Assembly: GCF_000172795.2 (NCBI RefSeq)
Contig: NZ_CP020952.1
Coordinates: 310,001 to 374,000, forward strand
Direction of reading: 5' to 3'
DNA length: 64,000 nucleotides
Source: Rhizobium sp. CIAT894
Lineage (GTDB): Bacteria > Pseudomonadota > Alphaproteobacteria > Rhizobiales > Rhizobiaceae
Shown in pieces: positions 16,609 through 25,975 of this stretch. Positions within the stretch are counted from its first letter, which is position 1. Every line of letters starts with the position of its first letter. The notes under the pieces were generated by a model. The model had not been told where the DNA came from, did not search any database, and saw only the letters and a program-made list of their open reading frames with translations. The translations under genes were made by a program, and so were the position numbers.

Positions 16609-17799
16609 TCAGGCGAAGGCGTAAGAGCCGTCCGGACGCTTCGGCACGCGCCGCTGCCAATGGATGTAACCTTCATCCTCCATTGCCTTCTCGTCCATTT
16701 CAACGCCCCAGCCGGGCCGGTCGGGCCGCAGTTCCAGATAACCGTCCTTCGGCAGATAGGGATCGACGACGTAGCGGGTTTCCCCTTCACGCTTCTCGAT
16801 ATCGAGACCACCATAGACATAGGCTTGCCCCTTCGGCAGCCGGTATTCGAGGATGCGGAAATTCTGCGCCGCGGCCGAAAAATGCACGTTGACCGCCGTT
16901 GCAAGCGGTCCCATCGGATTGTGCGGCGCAACGCCGACGAAGAAGGCCTCGGCGAGCGTGGCAATGCGGCGCATTTCGCTGATGCCGCCGACGACGCAGA
17001 TATCCGGTTGGATGAGATCGGCGCCCTTGACCTGCAGCAGCCGCAGGAACTCGTTTCTGTTGTAAAGCGACTCGCCGGTCGCCAGCGTGCAGTTGAGACC
17101 CTGTTTCAGGTCGCCCCAGGCCTCGATATTCTCGGGCCGTAGCGGCTCCTCGAAAAACAGCGGATCGTAGGGGGCCAACGCATTGCCGAGCTGACGCGCG
17201 GCGACCGGCTCGAAAATCTTGGCATGCGCGTCGAAAGCGATCTCGTATTCGTCGTTGACCGTTTCGCGCAGCGAACGGAAATAATCCGCCGAAGCTTTGA
17301 CGACATTGCCCCAGCGATTGGAATGCATGTCGATCCGCCAGGGGCTGAGCTTGAAGGCGGTGAAGCCCCATCCCTCCTTCAGACGATCGAATTCGTCGCG
17401 AGCCGCCGGCGCATCCGGCGCGGTGTAGACCCCGGCATAGACTTTGATGCGGTCGCGCACCTCGCCGCCGAGCAGCTTGTAGACCGGGACGTTCGCTGCC
17501 TTGGCCGCGAGATCCCACAGGCAATGGTCGAGCGCGGAGATCGCGGCAAGGCCGAGCGCGCCTGGGGGGAAGCGGCTTTGCTGGATCAGCAAATTGACGA
17601 GATACTCGACGCGCGTCGGGTCCTGGCCTGAAATAAATCCGTAGAGATAGTCGAGCAGCGGCGGCAGCGCCTTGTCGGGGCCGTGATTGTAGCATTCGCC
17701 CCAGCCCGTCAGCCCGTCATCGGTGTCGAGCGCGACGATTACGCGCGGACGGTCCTTATCGCGGGTCATGAAAACCCGCATGCGGTCGATCTTCATCAT
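16609..17799 (-). CDS. Enolase-superfamily sugar-acid dehydratase (mandelate racemase group), A
   Basis: Enzyme of 396 residues with the two-domain enolase fold. The metal-binding and catalytic pattern of the mandelate racemase/galactonate dehydratase group is complete: Asp190 with His192 (IAFDAHAK), Glu217/218 (LFFEEPLRP), Glu243 (LATGESLY), Asp266 (LIQPDICVVGG) and His293 (VAPHNPMGP). Such enzymes remove water from aldonic or aldaric acids to give 2-keto-3-deoxy acids. It is the last gene of a leftward operon with a similar dehydratase and a peptide-type ABC importer. The substrate, perhaps an aldarate, aldonate or their lactone, is not resolvable by eye. Confidence 0.9.
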   Translation of the reverse strand: MMKIDRMRVFMTRDKDRPRVIVALDTDDGLTGWGECYNHGPDKALPPLLDYLYGFISGQDPTRVEYLVNLLIQQSRFPPGALGLAAISALDHCLWDLAAKAANVPVYKLLGGEVRDRIKVYAGVYTAPDAPAARDEFDRLKEGWGFTAFKLSPWRIDMHSNRWGNVVKASADYFRSLRETVNDEYEIAFDAHAKIFEPVAARQLGNALAPYDPLFFEEPLRPENIEAWGDLKQGLNCTLATGESLYNRNEFLRLLQVKGADLIQPDICVVGGISEMRRIATLAEAFFVGVAPHNPMGPLATAVNVHFSAAAQNFRILEYRLPKGQAYVYGGLDIEKREGETRYVVDPYLPKDGYLELRPDRPGWGVEMDEKAMEDEGYIHWQRRVPKRPDGSYAFA

Positions 17800-17808
17800 T
17801 CTGTCCTT

Positions 17809-19020
17809 CTAGCGATTGAAATAGCTGCGGCGCGCCACGCGCGTCTGCACGTAGACATGCTCGTTGTCGGTTCCGGGATTGTAGGCGCCGGCGGCTTGCG
17901 GCACCGAGACATTGCCGCCGCTCGGGAAGCGCGCGACGAATTCCTCGTCGATATCGCAGCCGAGCCCCGGGCCATCGGGAACGGCGATCAGGCCATCGAC
18001 CTGCTGCGGATGCGGCACGATCGTCTGGCGGCGGCCGTCCCAGTCGTCGTCGAGGCGCTCGAGAATGAGGGCGTTGGGGATCGCTGCCAACAGATGCAAG
18101 GCTGCATATTCCGCCACCGGCCCGAGCGAGCCCGAATGCGGCGCCATCTGGATATGATGGGCTTCGGCCATGGCGGCGATCTTCTTCATCTGGGTGATGC
18201 CGCCGGCCCGGCCGGTGTCCGGCTGGATTACGTCGACCAGTTCCTTCTCGATGAGTTCGCGCTCCCCGAAGATGGTCGCCGAGCGCTCGCCGGCCGCAAG
18301 CGGCACGTAAGCGGCGTCGCGAATGCGACGGTAGCCGTCGATATTCTCCGGTGCGATCGGATCTTCCACCCACATCAGTTCATAGGGTTCGAGCGCCCGC
18401 ACCAGCCGGCAGGCATCCGCGGGCGTCAGCCACGGTGGCCCATGCAGATCGATGGCGATATCCATATCGTCGCCGACGGCATCGCGGAGTGCTGCGACCT
18501 TGCAGACCGGGTCGGCGACGCCGCCGCACTTGATCGCCTTGATGCCGCGCTCCTTGAGCGCAAGCGCCCGTTCGGGCGTATTCGCATGCGAATAGATCGG
18601 GATCCGATCACGCACCTTGCCGCCGAGCAGCATCCAGACCGGCACGCCGAGCGCCTTGCCCTTGATGTCCCAGAGCGCCATATCGATGCCGGTCATCGCA
18701 CCGCCGCCGACCGTTCCGAGCATGCCATGGCCCATCATCGCGACATGCATCTTCTGCCACAACCGTTCGATATGGGCCGGATCCTCGCCGATGAGGAGAG
18801 CCGCAAGATCATGGATCGCCGTCTCGACGACACGCGGCCAGCCCGAGCACTCGCCGATGCCGGTGATGCCCTCGTCAGTATCGATCTTCAGAAAGAGCCA
18901 GTTCCGGGTGCCTCCGAACTGCTTGGAGGCCGCGCCGCCCGGACGATGATCGGAAGCCCAGTTCGAAGGATCGGGCTGACCGACTTGCATGAGAAACGTG
19001 CGGATTCCGGTGATTTTCAT
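17809..19020 (-). CDS. Enolase-superfamily sugar-acid dehydratase (mandelate racemase group), B
   Basis: A 403-residue homologue of dehydratase A but clearly divergent. Conserved positions are Asp191 with His193 (IAIDLHGPP), Glu219 (MWVEDPIAPEN), Glu245 (LAAGERSAT), Asp268 (VIQPDTGRAGG) and His295 (QMAPHSGSLGP). The region normally KxK reads AIKCGG, so the usual second lysine base is absent, as in galactonate/mannonate-dehydratase-like members. ATG 19020 overlaps the stop of the upstream ATPase gene (ATGA); the open frame reaches further upstream to 19233 but that part lies inside the ATPase gene. Agrobacterium's galactarolactone cycloisomerase also belongs to this superfamily, so lactone isomerisation is an alternative. 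Confidence 0.9.
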   Translation of the reverse strand: MKITGIRTFLMQVGQPDPSNWASDHRPGGAASKQFGGTRNWLFLKIDTDEGITGIGECSGWPRVVETAIHDLAALLIGEDPAHIERLWQKMHVAMMGHGMLGTVGGGAMTGIDMALWDIKGKALGVPVWMLLGGKVRDRIPIYSHANTPERALALKERGIKAIKCGGVADPVCKVAALRDAVGDDMDIAIDLHGPPWLTPADACRLVRALEPYELMWVEDPIAPENIDGYRRIRDAAYVPLAAGERSATIFGERELIEKELVDVIQPDTGRAGGITQMKKIAAMAEAHHIQMAPHSGSLGPVAEYAALHLLAAIPNALILERLDDDWDGRRQTIVPHPQQVDGLIAVPDGPGLGCDIDEEFVARFPSGGNVSVPQAAGAYNPGTDNEHVYVQTRVARRSYFNR

Positions 19021-20753
19021 CTCTGAGAACTTCCATTCTTCAGATTGTCGGGCTTCGGATGATCGGGCGCGACGTAGCGGAAACGTCTGGAATGATCTCG
19101 GTCGCGCGGATCGGGGCGCGGGATCGCCGATATCAGCGCCTGGGTGTAGGCGTGCTCGGGTGTGCGGCAGACCTGCTCCGCCTCGCCGATTTCGACGAGC
19201 TGGCCTTTGTACATGACGCCGACACGATCGCACATGTAGCGGATGACGCCGATGTCATGGCTGATGAAGATATAGGCAAGGCCGAGTTCGTCCTGCAGGC
19301 GCATCAGGAGATCGAGCACCTGCGAGCGCACCGAGACGTCAAGCGCCGAGGTCGCCTCGTCGGCAACGATGACACGCGGATTGAGCGTAATGGCGCGGGC
19401 AATACCGATGCGCTGGCGCTGACCGCCGGAGAATGCATGCGGGTAACGTTCGCGCGCCCTGGGATCGAGGCCGACCTGCTCCATCAGATGGCAAACGCGC
19501 TCATCCAGCACCCGCCCCTTGGCAATGCCGTTGACCAGCAACGGTTCGCCGATGATCTGGGATACGGTCATGCGCGGATTGAGCGAGCCGAACGGATCCT
19601 GAAACACCATGCGCAACTCCCGCCGTGCGGCGGCCAGCGTCTGGCCTTTTGCCGTTGCCAGATCGATGATGTCGCCGCTGGCGTTGCGATAGAGGATTTC
19701 GCCTGCCGTGGGATCGAGCAGCCGCATGATCGAGCGGCCCATCGTCGTCTTGCCGGATCCACTTTCGCCGACGATACCGAGCGTTTCGCCCGGCAGAAGC
19801 GAAATGGAGACGTCGTTCAGCGCTTTCACCTCGCCGAAGTCCATCGACACGTTGCGCAGTTCGAGGATCGGCGCTTTGGTTCTGTCGAGCGGCGGGCGCG
19901 CCAGGCGGATCTCGGCCTTCTGCTCCAGCTTCAGCACCGAGCCGATCAGCATGCGGGTATAGTCGTCTTGCGGCGCATGAAAGATCTGCTCGACCGGACC
20001 GTATTCTTTGGCAACACCGTGATGCATGACGAGCACATCGTCGGCGATCTGCGCCACGACGCCCATATCATGCGTGATGAAGAGAACAGCCATGCCGTTG
20101 GCTTTTTGCAACCGGGCGATCAGGTCGAGAATTTCGGCCTGTGTCGTCACGTCGAGCGCCGTGGTCGGCTCGTCGGCGATCAGCAGCTGTGGTTTGCAGG
20201 CGAGCGCCATGGCAATCATCGCGCGCTGGCGCATGCCGCCGGAATATTGGAAGGCATATCGATCCAGGGCTTTTTCCGGTGAGGGAATCTCAACCTGCTT
20301 GAGCAGCGAGATGGCCTCGGCCCGCGCCTCTGCCTTGCTCATCCTGGTGTGCAGCCGAAGAGCCTCGACGATCTGGTTTCCGACCGTGTGGATCGGCGAC
20401 AGCGACGACATCGGCTCCTGGAAGATCATCGCGATGTCGCGGCCGCGGATCGCCCGAATCTGGCGCCCGCGTGGACTGAGGCTGGTGAGATCGGTCGAGC
20501 CGCCGTGTTGATCGTTCAATACGATCGATCCGGCGGCGATGCGGCCGGGCGCATCGACGATCTGCAGGATCGAACGCGCCGTCACCGACTTGCCGGATCC
20601 GCTTTCGCCGACGACACAGAGCGTCTTGCCCGGTTCGATCGAGAAAGACAGATCGCTGACGGCGCGAAACACGCCGGTGCGCAGAGGGAACTCGACGGTC
20701 AGGTTTTTCACCTGGAGCAGCGGCCTGCCGGCAATGGGAACGATATCGGTCAT
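19017..20753 (-). CDS. Fused two-domain ABC transporter ATP-binding protein (DppD-DppF type)
   Basis: A 578-residue protein with two complete ABC ATPases in one chain. Domain 1 (about 10-260) has Walker [11 protein letters not shown], signature YSGGMRQR and Walker B LLIADEPTTALD. Domain 2 (about 300-560) has GESGSGKTTM, FSGGQRQR and VIVADEATSALD. Each ends with the oligopeptide-family C-terminal extension. Fused ATPases (GsiA/YejF type) serve binding-protein-dependent importers of peptides or opine- and uronate-like compounds. ATG 20753 is 8 bases past the preceding permease stop. Confidence 0.93.
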   Translation of the reverse strand: MTDIVPIAGRPLLQVKNLTVEFPLRTGVFRAVSDLSFSIEPGKTLCVVGESGSGKSVTARSILQIVDAPGRIAAGSIVLNDQHGGSTDLTSLSPRGRQIRAIRGRDIAMIFQEPMSSLSPIHTVGNQIVEALRLHTRMSKAEARAEAISLLKQVEIPSPEKALDRYAFQYSGGMRQRAMIAMALACKPQLLIADEPTTALDVTTQAEILDLIARLQKANGMAVLFITHDMGVVAQIADDVLVMHHGVAKEYGPVEQIFHAPQDDYTRMLIGSVLKLEQKAEIRLARPPLDRTKAPILELRNVSMDFGEVKALNDVSISLLPGETLGIVGESGSGKTTMGRSIMRLLDPTAGEILYRNASGDIIDLATAKGQTLAAARRELRMVFQDPFGSLNPRMTVSQIIGEPLLVNGIAKGRVLDERVCHLMEQVGLDPRARERYPHAFSGGQRQRIGIARAITLNPRVIVADEATSALDVSVRSQVLDLLMRLQDELGLAYIFISHDIGVIRYMCDRVGVMYKGQLVEIGEAEQVCRTPEHAYTQALISAIPRPDPRDRDHSRRFRYVAPDHPKPDNLKNGSSQR

Positions 20754-20760
20754 GCCGGCC

Positions 20761-21882
20761 TCATTTATTGTAGGGGTCGGCCGCGTCGCGCAGGCCGTCG
20801 CCGAGAAGGTTGAGCGCCATGACGGCGACGACGACGGCACAGCCCGGCATGAAGAGCCAGGGCGCCGTGGCGATCGAGCGGATGTTCTGGGCCTCGCGCA
20901 GTAGCACGCCCCAGGAGATCGTCGGCGGCTGCAGCCCGAGCCCCAGGAAGGAAAGAGACGTTTCGGCAAGGATCATTGCCGGCACAGCAAGCGTGATCGA
21001 TGCGATGATGTGGCTGGCAAAGCTCGGCAGCATGTGACGAAAGATGATGCGCCCCTCGAGAACGCCGTCGAGCCTAGCGGCGGCGACAAACTCCTCGGTG
21101 CGCAGCGATAGGAAACGTCCGCGAACGACGCGGGCGAGTTGCGCCCAGCCGGTCAGCGACAGGATGATCGTGATCATCATATATTGCAGCGTCGCCGGCC
21201 AGTCCTGCGGTAGGGCCGCGGCCATCGCCAGCCAGATCGGGATCGTCGGCAGCGACAGCACGAAATCGATCAGCCGTTGCATGAAGAAATCGATGCGGCC
21301 GCCGTAATATCCCGAGATACCGCCGATCACGATGCCGAGCATCAACGACAGAAAGACGCCGACAAGGCCGATCGACAGCGAGACCTGCGAACCCTGCACC
21401 GTTCGGCTGAAGACATCGCGCCCAAGCCGGTCGGCGCCGAACAGAAGCAGCGGCGTCGTCTTGTCGGGCGAGGCGATCAGATGGATGTTGGTGTTGAAGA
21501 GGCCGAACACGGAATATTCGTAGCCGCGCCCGAAAAACTGGACGTCGACACGTTTGGTCGTGTCTTCCTTGAAGATGGCGGCCAGTGTTTCCGGATCGCG
21601 GGTGAGCTTCATCGGGTAATAATGCGGGCCGAAGGAGAACCCGTTCTGAGTATCGATCAGATGCAATCTCTGCGGCGGATGAAAGGTTGCCCGCGCATTT
21701 TGCAGGTTCGGATCGTTGATGGCGAAGAAGCCGGGAACCAGGGCGACGATATACATCATCACGGTGACGACGAGCGCCACCATGGCCAGCTTGTGGCGGC
21801 GAAACGCCCACCAGATCAGTTGCCACTGCGATGCGACGGCCGCGCGGTCCGGCTGAATGTTTGTAACGGCGATGTCGGCCAT
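20761..21882 (-). CDS. ABC transporter permease, OppC/YejE type
   Basis: A 373-residue inner-membrane permease. A first helix at about 32-55 is followed by a long periplasmic loop of about 100 residues (NDPNLQNARATFHPPQRLHL and onwards), then five helices in the BPD-transport domain with the EAA-type segment EEFVAAARLDGVLEGRIIFR near 270-290. The long loop and the C-terminal NLLGDGLRDAADPYNK are typical of YejE-like OppC proteins. It is co-transcribed with the OppB-type permease 10 bases upstream and the fused ATPase. Confidence 0.93.
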   Translation of the reverse strand: MADIAVTNIQPDRAAVASQWQLIWWAFRRHKLAMVALVVTVMMYIVALVPGFFAINDPNLQNARATFHPPQRLHLIDTQNGFSFGPHYYPMKLTRDPETLAAIFKEDTTKRVDVQFFGRGYEYSVFGLFNTNIHLIASPDKTTPLLLFGADRLGRDVFSRTVQGSQVSLSIGLVGVFLSLMLGIVIGGISGYYGGRIDFFMQRLIDFVLSLPTIPIWLAMAAALPQDWPATLQYMMITIILSLTGWAQLARVVRGRFLSLRTEEFVAAARLDGVLEGRIIFRHMLPSFASHIIASITLAVPAMILAETSLSFLGLGLQPPTISWGVLLREAQNIRSIATAPWLFMPGCAVVVAVMALNLLGDGLRDAADPYNK

Positions 21883-21891
21883 ATCAGACTC

Positions 21892-22878
21892 CTATTCCAA
21901 CCGGATGCGGGGATCGACCAGCGCAAGCAGGATGTCGCTGATCAAAGAGCCTATCAGCGTCAGCGCGCAGATCAGCAGAACGAAGGCGCCCGCCAGATAC
22001 ATGTCCTGGGCCATCAGCGCCTGCAGCAGCAAGGGTGCGGCCGTCGGCAGATTGAGGACGATAGCGACGACGACCGAGCCGGAGATGAGGTTGGGCAGCA
22101 GCCAGGCAATCGTCGAGATGAACGGATTGAGCGCGATCATCATGGGGTATTTCATCAGCAGCCGGAATTCCGACAGGCCCTTTGCCCGTGCCGTGGTCAC
22201 GTAAGGCTTCGGCAGTTCGTCGAGCATGTTCGCGCGCATGACGCGGATGAGGCTCGCCGTCGAGGAGACGGCAAGGATGATGACGGGAAGCCAGAGATGC
22301 GAGAAGAGATCGCCCATCTTGGCAAAGCTCCAGGGCGCATTCTCATATTGCGGCGAAAACAGCCCGCCGACATCCTGGCCGAATTCGACCGCCGCGATAT
22401 ACATCAGCACCAGCGCCAGCAGGAAGGACGGAACGGCCAGGCCGAAAAATGTGAATGCGGTGAAGAAATAGTCGCCGATCGAATATTTGCGCACGGCGGA
22501 AAAGACGCCGATCGGCAGGGCGATCGCCCAGGTGGCGATCAGTGTCGAAAGAGCCAGGACGAGGGTCAGCGCCATGCGCTCCCAGATCAGATCGGAGACC
22601 GGCTGCTGCCACTCGAAGGAGATGCCGAAATCGCCGCGCGAGAGGATGCCCCACATCCATTTGAAATATTGGATGAGCATCGGATCGTCGAGGCCGAAGC
22701 GCTCGCGCAATTGCGCCGCCGTGTTCTGATCGACGATCTCGTTGGAGGCCGCCAGCGTCGCGATATAGGTGGTAACATAATCGCCCGGCGGCAGCTGGAT
22801 CAGCACGAAAGCGAGGAAGCTGACGGCAAAAAGCGATGGAATCATCCATAGAAAGCGTTTGGCGATAAAGACCAGCAT
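21892..22878 (-). CDS. ABC transporter permease, OppB/YejB type
   Basis: A 328-residue permease with the standard OppB opening (RFLWMIPSLFAVSFLAFVLIQLPPGDYV, split here: helix about 9-30, then the PPGDY motif). Later helices include the conserved RAKGLSEFRLLMKYPMMIAL-type EAA region (about 225-245). The C-terminal DPRIRLE is a family hallmark. ATG 22878 is preferred because AAGAGG precedes it; the frame extends to 22995 without a ribosome site. It follows the binding protein and precedes the OppC-type gene. Confidence 0.92.
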   Translation of the reverse strand: MLVFIAKRFLWMIPSLFAVSFLAFVLIQLPPGDYVTTYIATLAASNEIVDQNTAAQLRERFGLDDPMLIQYFKWMWGILSRGDFGISFEWQQPVSDLIWERMALTLVLALSTLIATWAIALPIGVFSAVRKYSIGDYFFTAFTFFGLAVPSFLLALVLMYIAAVEFGQDVGGLFSPQYENAPWSFAKMGDLFSHLWLPVIILAVSSTASLIRVMRANMLDELPKPYVTTARAKGLSEFRLLMKYPMMIALNPFISTIAWLLPNLISGSVVVAIVLNLPTAAPLLLQALMAQDMYLAGAFVLLICALTLIGSLISDILLALVDPRIRLE

Positions 22879-22997
22879 GGGGCGCCTCTTGCATTGAACG
22901 CCGCCCACCAGACCCTGTCGGCTGTCGAAGCCGGCAAGGCGTCTCGGAAGGCGAACCGAAGAAAGCGCCGTACCGTGGGTACGGCGCTCGATCAAAA

Positions 22998-24938
22998 TCA
23001 GCTCGTGAAGGTGAACTGCTGCGGCAGAGCAGGCCCCGGATTGGGCCAGGACCAGCTATCCGGCTCCTTTTCGGGAACATTGCGCAGATTGTTGCGGATG
23101 ATCCCGAAGCCGCCGACGGCAAGGCAAAGCCCGACGGTCTCGAATTCCTCCGCGGCGATATCGAAGATCTGCTTCATGACCGCACCGCGCTTGTCGAGAT
23201 CGGCCGTCGAACGCGCCTCGTCGAAGAGCTTCATGCGCTTCTTCTGGCTTTCCGGCGGTTCTTCGCCGCGCGCACCATTGGAGGTGTACCACAGCGTCCA
23301 TGGAATGGCGTAACGAGAGCCCTGCGGATGGAAGGCGAAGAAATCGCGCGGATCGAGCATCGGATCGAGACCGCCGGGGCCCGGCCACACCTGCGCATCA
23401 TGGGCATTGTCGTCGCCGCGGGTGTAATAGAGCGCCCGTTCGATAGTATTGACCTTCATGTCGATGCCGATCTGGGCCCAATGCGTCTTGACCAGTTCCA
23501 GCGCGTCGACCAGATCGGGATAGAGCGTCGGAATGACGTCGATCGAGAAGAACACCTTCTGACCGTCGGGACGAAGGCGGAAGCCGTCGCCGCCTTTCTT
23601 GTAGCCGGCCTGATCGAGCATCGCGCCTGCCTTGTCGGCGTCAAATTCGGTGAACTGGCGCGCGTATTTCTCGTGATACCACGGATGGCTCGGACGCGGC
23701 CCGGCCTGGTAGGGCTCGCTCTGCCCGAAATAGACGATATCGATGAGCTCCGGGCGATTGATGCCGATCGACAGCGCCTGCCGGAACGACTTGTCCGCAA
23801 ACATCTTGCGCATGGCAGGATCTTTGTGGGTGATGTTGAAGTAGATCTGGCACTGTTGCGAGGCCGAGGGCACGAGCGCCAGCAGGCGATAGTCGCCCTT
23901 CTGCATGTTCTGAGAGAGCGTCGGCTTGTTGGCCAGCACGCTGATGTGACGTTCCTGGATATCGATCTTGCCGGAGATGACGTTCAGCATCAGCGATTCG
24001 ACATCCTGCGAGATGCCGAAATTGATCTCATCGATGTAGGGAAGCTGGTTGCCTGCCGTGTCGACCTGCCAGAAATAAGGATTGCGGGTCATGACAACGC
24101 GGGTTGCGCCACCGACATAGGGTTCCTTGACAACCCATGGGTCGAGCGTCGGTTTGTCGACATTGCCCCAGCGTGTCGGGATCTCGATATCGCCGCAGCG
24201 GCTGCGGAACAGCTCCGTCCAGCTGGTGACGCCGGCCTTCTTCGCATCGGCCTCGATATTGGGATTGTATTTCGGCAGGAACTGGCTGCAGTAATGCTTC
24301 GGGAACAGCGTCGGATGCTGGCCGAGCGGCGTGGCGAGGTTTTCCAGGTAAAGCGCGTTGGCCGCCGCAAAGGTGAACTTCACGGTATAATCGTCGATCT
24401 TCTCGACCGTGACCGGCTTGCCGGCGACAGCAAGCTGCGCCGGTGTCGCGCTGTAGAGCTCGGTGTTCTTGACGCAGTCTTCGATCGCGAAAACGACGTC
24501 ATCTGCGGTAAAGGGATGACCGTCGGACCAGCGCACGCCTTCGATCAGATGGAAGGTGAATTGCGTTGCGTCGTCGCTGACTTCCCAGCGCTCGGCAAGG
24601 TTCGGCTGCACGGCGGTAAAATCGAGGTTCCAGCGCACGAGACTCTGGTTGCCGACCATGCGCAGGATACCGTTATGGTCCGACGAACCGCGAAGGCCGC
24701 GGCGTAGCGAGCCGCCATAGGTACCGACCTTCTCGTACGGCGTCACCACCATCGGCTTTTTCGGCAGGCGCTCGGCGAGCGGCGGCAGTTTTCCATCTTT
24801 CACAAGCTGTGCAAGCGCGGGTGCTTCACCACCTGCGGCGGCGGAGACGCGACCAGCGATGGACAAGGCAGCGACGCCGGCCATGCCACCAAGCACAGTG
24901 CGGCGGGTAACGCCACGCGACAGTATTTCGTTGGGCAT
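22998..24938 (-). CDS. ABC transporter substrate-binding protein, family 5 (oligopeptide/opine class)
   Basis: A 646-residue periplasmic receptor, longer than DppA (about 535) and in the size class seen in YejA-like and rhizobial sugar/oligosaccharide receptors. A twin-arginine leader (GVTRRTVLGGMAGVAAL, cut near residue 34) suggests Tat export. Family 5 features include WEVSDDATQFTFHLIEGVRW and SDGHPFTADDVVFAIEDC (about 100-140). It is the first gene of a leftward operon ending in two sugar-acid dehydratases, so uptake of sugar acids or oligouronides fits the context better than peptides. Confidence 0.92.
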   Translation of the reverse strand: MPNEILSRGVTRRTVLGGMAGVAALSIAGRVSAAAGGEAPALAQLVKDGKLPPLAERLPKKPMVVTPYEKVGTYGGSLRRGLRGSSDHNGILRMVGNQSLVRWNLDFTAVQPNLAERWEVSDDATQFTFHLIEGVRWSDGHPFTADDVVFAIEDCVKNTELYSATPAQLAVAGKPVTVEKIDDYTVKFTFAAANALYLENLATPLGQHPTLFPKHYCSQFLPKYNPNIEADAKKAGVTSWTELFRSRCGDIEIPTRWGNVDKPTLDPWVVKEPYVGGATRVVMTRNPYFWQVDTAGNQLPYIDEINFGISQDVESLMLNVISGKIDIQERHISVLANKPTLSQNMQKGDYRLLALVPSASQQCQIYFNITHKDPAMRKMFADKSFRQALSIGINRPELIDIVYFGQSEPYQAGPRPSHPWYHEKYARQFTEFDADKAGAMLDQAGYKKGGDGFRLRPDGQKVFFSIDVIPTLYPDLVDALELVKTHWAQIGIDMKVNTIERALYYTRGDDNAHDAQVWPGPGGLDPMLDPRDFFAFHPQGSRYAIPWTLWYTSNGARGEEPPESQKKRMKLFDEARSTADLDKRGAVMKQIFDIAAEEFETVGLCLAVGGFGIIRNNLRNVPEKEPDSWSWPNPGPALPQQFTFTS

Positions 24939-25054
24939 CGAGTTCCTCCCTTTCTACGCCGGTGCAATTTTTGAACCGGCTGATGCGGCGGGTTCCCGAC
25001 CTGCCGCCTGCGCCCTCCTCGGCGCTGGGACCGAACCATAGACACGTTCCCAAA

Positions 25055-25083
25055 TGATTACAAGAGTTGACAGATAATTACAA
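25055..25083. promoter_or_regulatory. Direct-repeat motif in the divergent promoter region of the uronate operons
   Basis: TGATTACAA (25055-25063) and TAATTACAA (25075-25083) repeat the core ATTACAA with a 20-base period, two helical turns. A TTGACA hexamer (25067-25072) sits between them on the plus strand and could be the -35 of the GntR operon. Placement between the two divergent operons suggests an operator for the adjacent GntR protein or an activator. The remaining bases of the 302-bp gap show nothing clear. Confidence 0.35.
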
Positions 25084-25240
25084 ATTTCGTAGCGATACGA
25101 CATCGACATCAGGATTTCACGCCCCGAAATAAGGGCTGCAGCGAACAAAAGGCGGCAACCTGTTAGAATCTGTGCGCCGCCATCGAGATCACCGGCCGGC
25201 GCCGGCAAGAGCCCGCAGCGTTCCAAGGAAAAGGACGATA

Positions 25241-25954
25241 ATGACATTTGAGGTCGACGCCGTTTCGAACAGAGGCGCAACGCGCTTCAGCGACATCATC
25301 TACGAGAAGATCGTGGGGATGATCGCCGACGGCAACTTTCCGGTGAACGAACGGCTGCCGTCGGAGACGAAGCTCGCCGCTGATTTCGGCGCCTCAAGAC
25401 CCGTCGTGCGCGAAGCGCTCGAGCGCTTGAGGGCCGATGGCCTGGTGGTTTCACGCAAGGGCTCCGGCTCCTATGTCAGGCAAAGACCGGACTCGTCGAT
25501 GCTGAAAATGGTGCCTGTGGGATCACTCGCCGATGTCCAGCGTTTTTTCGAATTCCGCGCCGGCCTCGAAGCGGAGGCTGCGGAGCTTGCCGCACGAAAC
25601 TGGCAGCCGGAGGACCGGGAGCGGATAACGGCGGCACTTCTTTCGATCGAACAATGTCTGCGCAACGGAGAGCTCGGCGCCGAGCAGGACCAGGCTCTGC
25701 ACGATGCCATCGCCATGGCGACCGGCAACCAGTTCCATATCACCGTGCGCGAATGGTTCAGGCCGCATTTCGCGATCGGGCATTCCGTGACGCGAAGCTT
25801 GAGCCTGAAACGGACGCCGGAGCAGATCCGCAGCGTCCAGGATGAGCATGCGGTGATCGTCGAGGCGATCTTCGCGCGCAACGAAACCGAGGCCCATGAC
25901 GCCATGAAAAGACACATACTGAATGCTCGCGCCCGCATGTTCCAGGGCGTTTGA
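25241..25954 (+). CDS. GntR/FadR-family (FCD) transcriptional regulator
   Basis: A 237-residue regulator. The winged helix covers about 10-78 (ERLPSETKLAADFGASRPVVREALERLRADGLV, recognition helix near 48-60) with the family box RKGSGSYV. The FCD effector domain (about 95-225) has RAGLEAEAAELAARNW and the metal/ligand histidines of the fold. ATG 25241 follows AAGGAAAAGGA. It heads the rightward uronate operon and lies divergent to the transporter/dehydratase operon, so it most likely represses both until a uronate or aldarate is present. Confidence 0.9.
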   Translation: MTFEVDAVSNRGATRFSDIIYEKIVGMIADGNFPVNERLPSETKLAADFGASRPVVREALERLRADGLVVSRKGSGSYVRQRPDSSMLKMVPVGSLADVQRFFEFRAGLEAEAAELAARNWQPEDRERITAALLSIEQCLRNGELGAEQDQALHDAIAMATGNQFHITVREWFRPHFAIGHSVTRSLSLKRTPEQIRSVQDEHAVIVEAIFARNETEAHDAMKRHILNARARMFQGV

Positions 25955-25975
25955 GCGGGGATGGGAGGAAGAACG

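Noticed and set aside
16056..16964. Leftward 302-codon frame spanning the gap after the NolR-like gene
   Set aside because: It overlaps the end of dehydratase A in another frame and reads as low-complexity Arg/Ser/Pro; no transposase or other motif.
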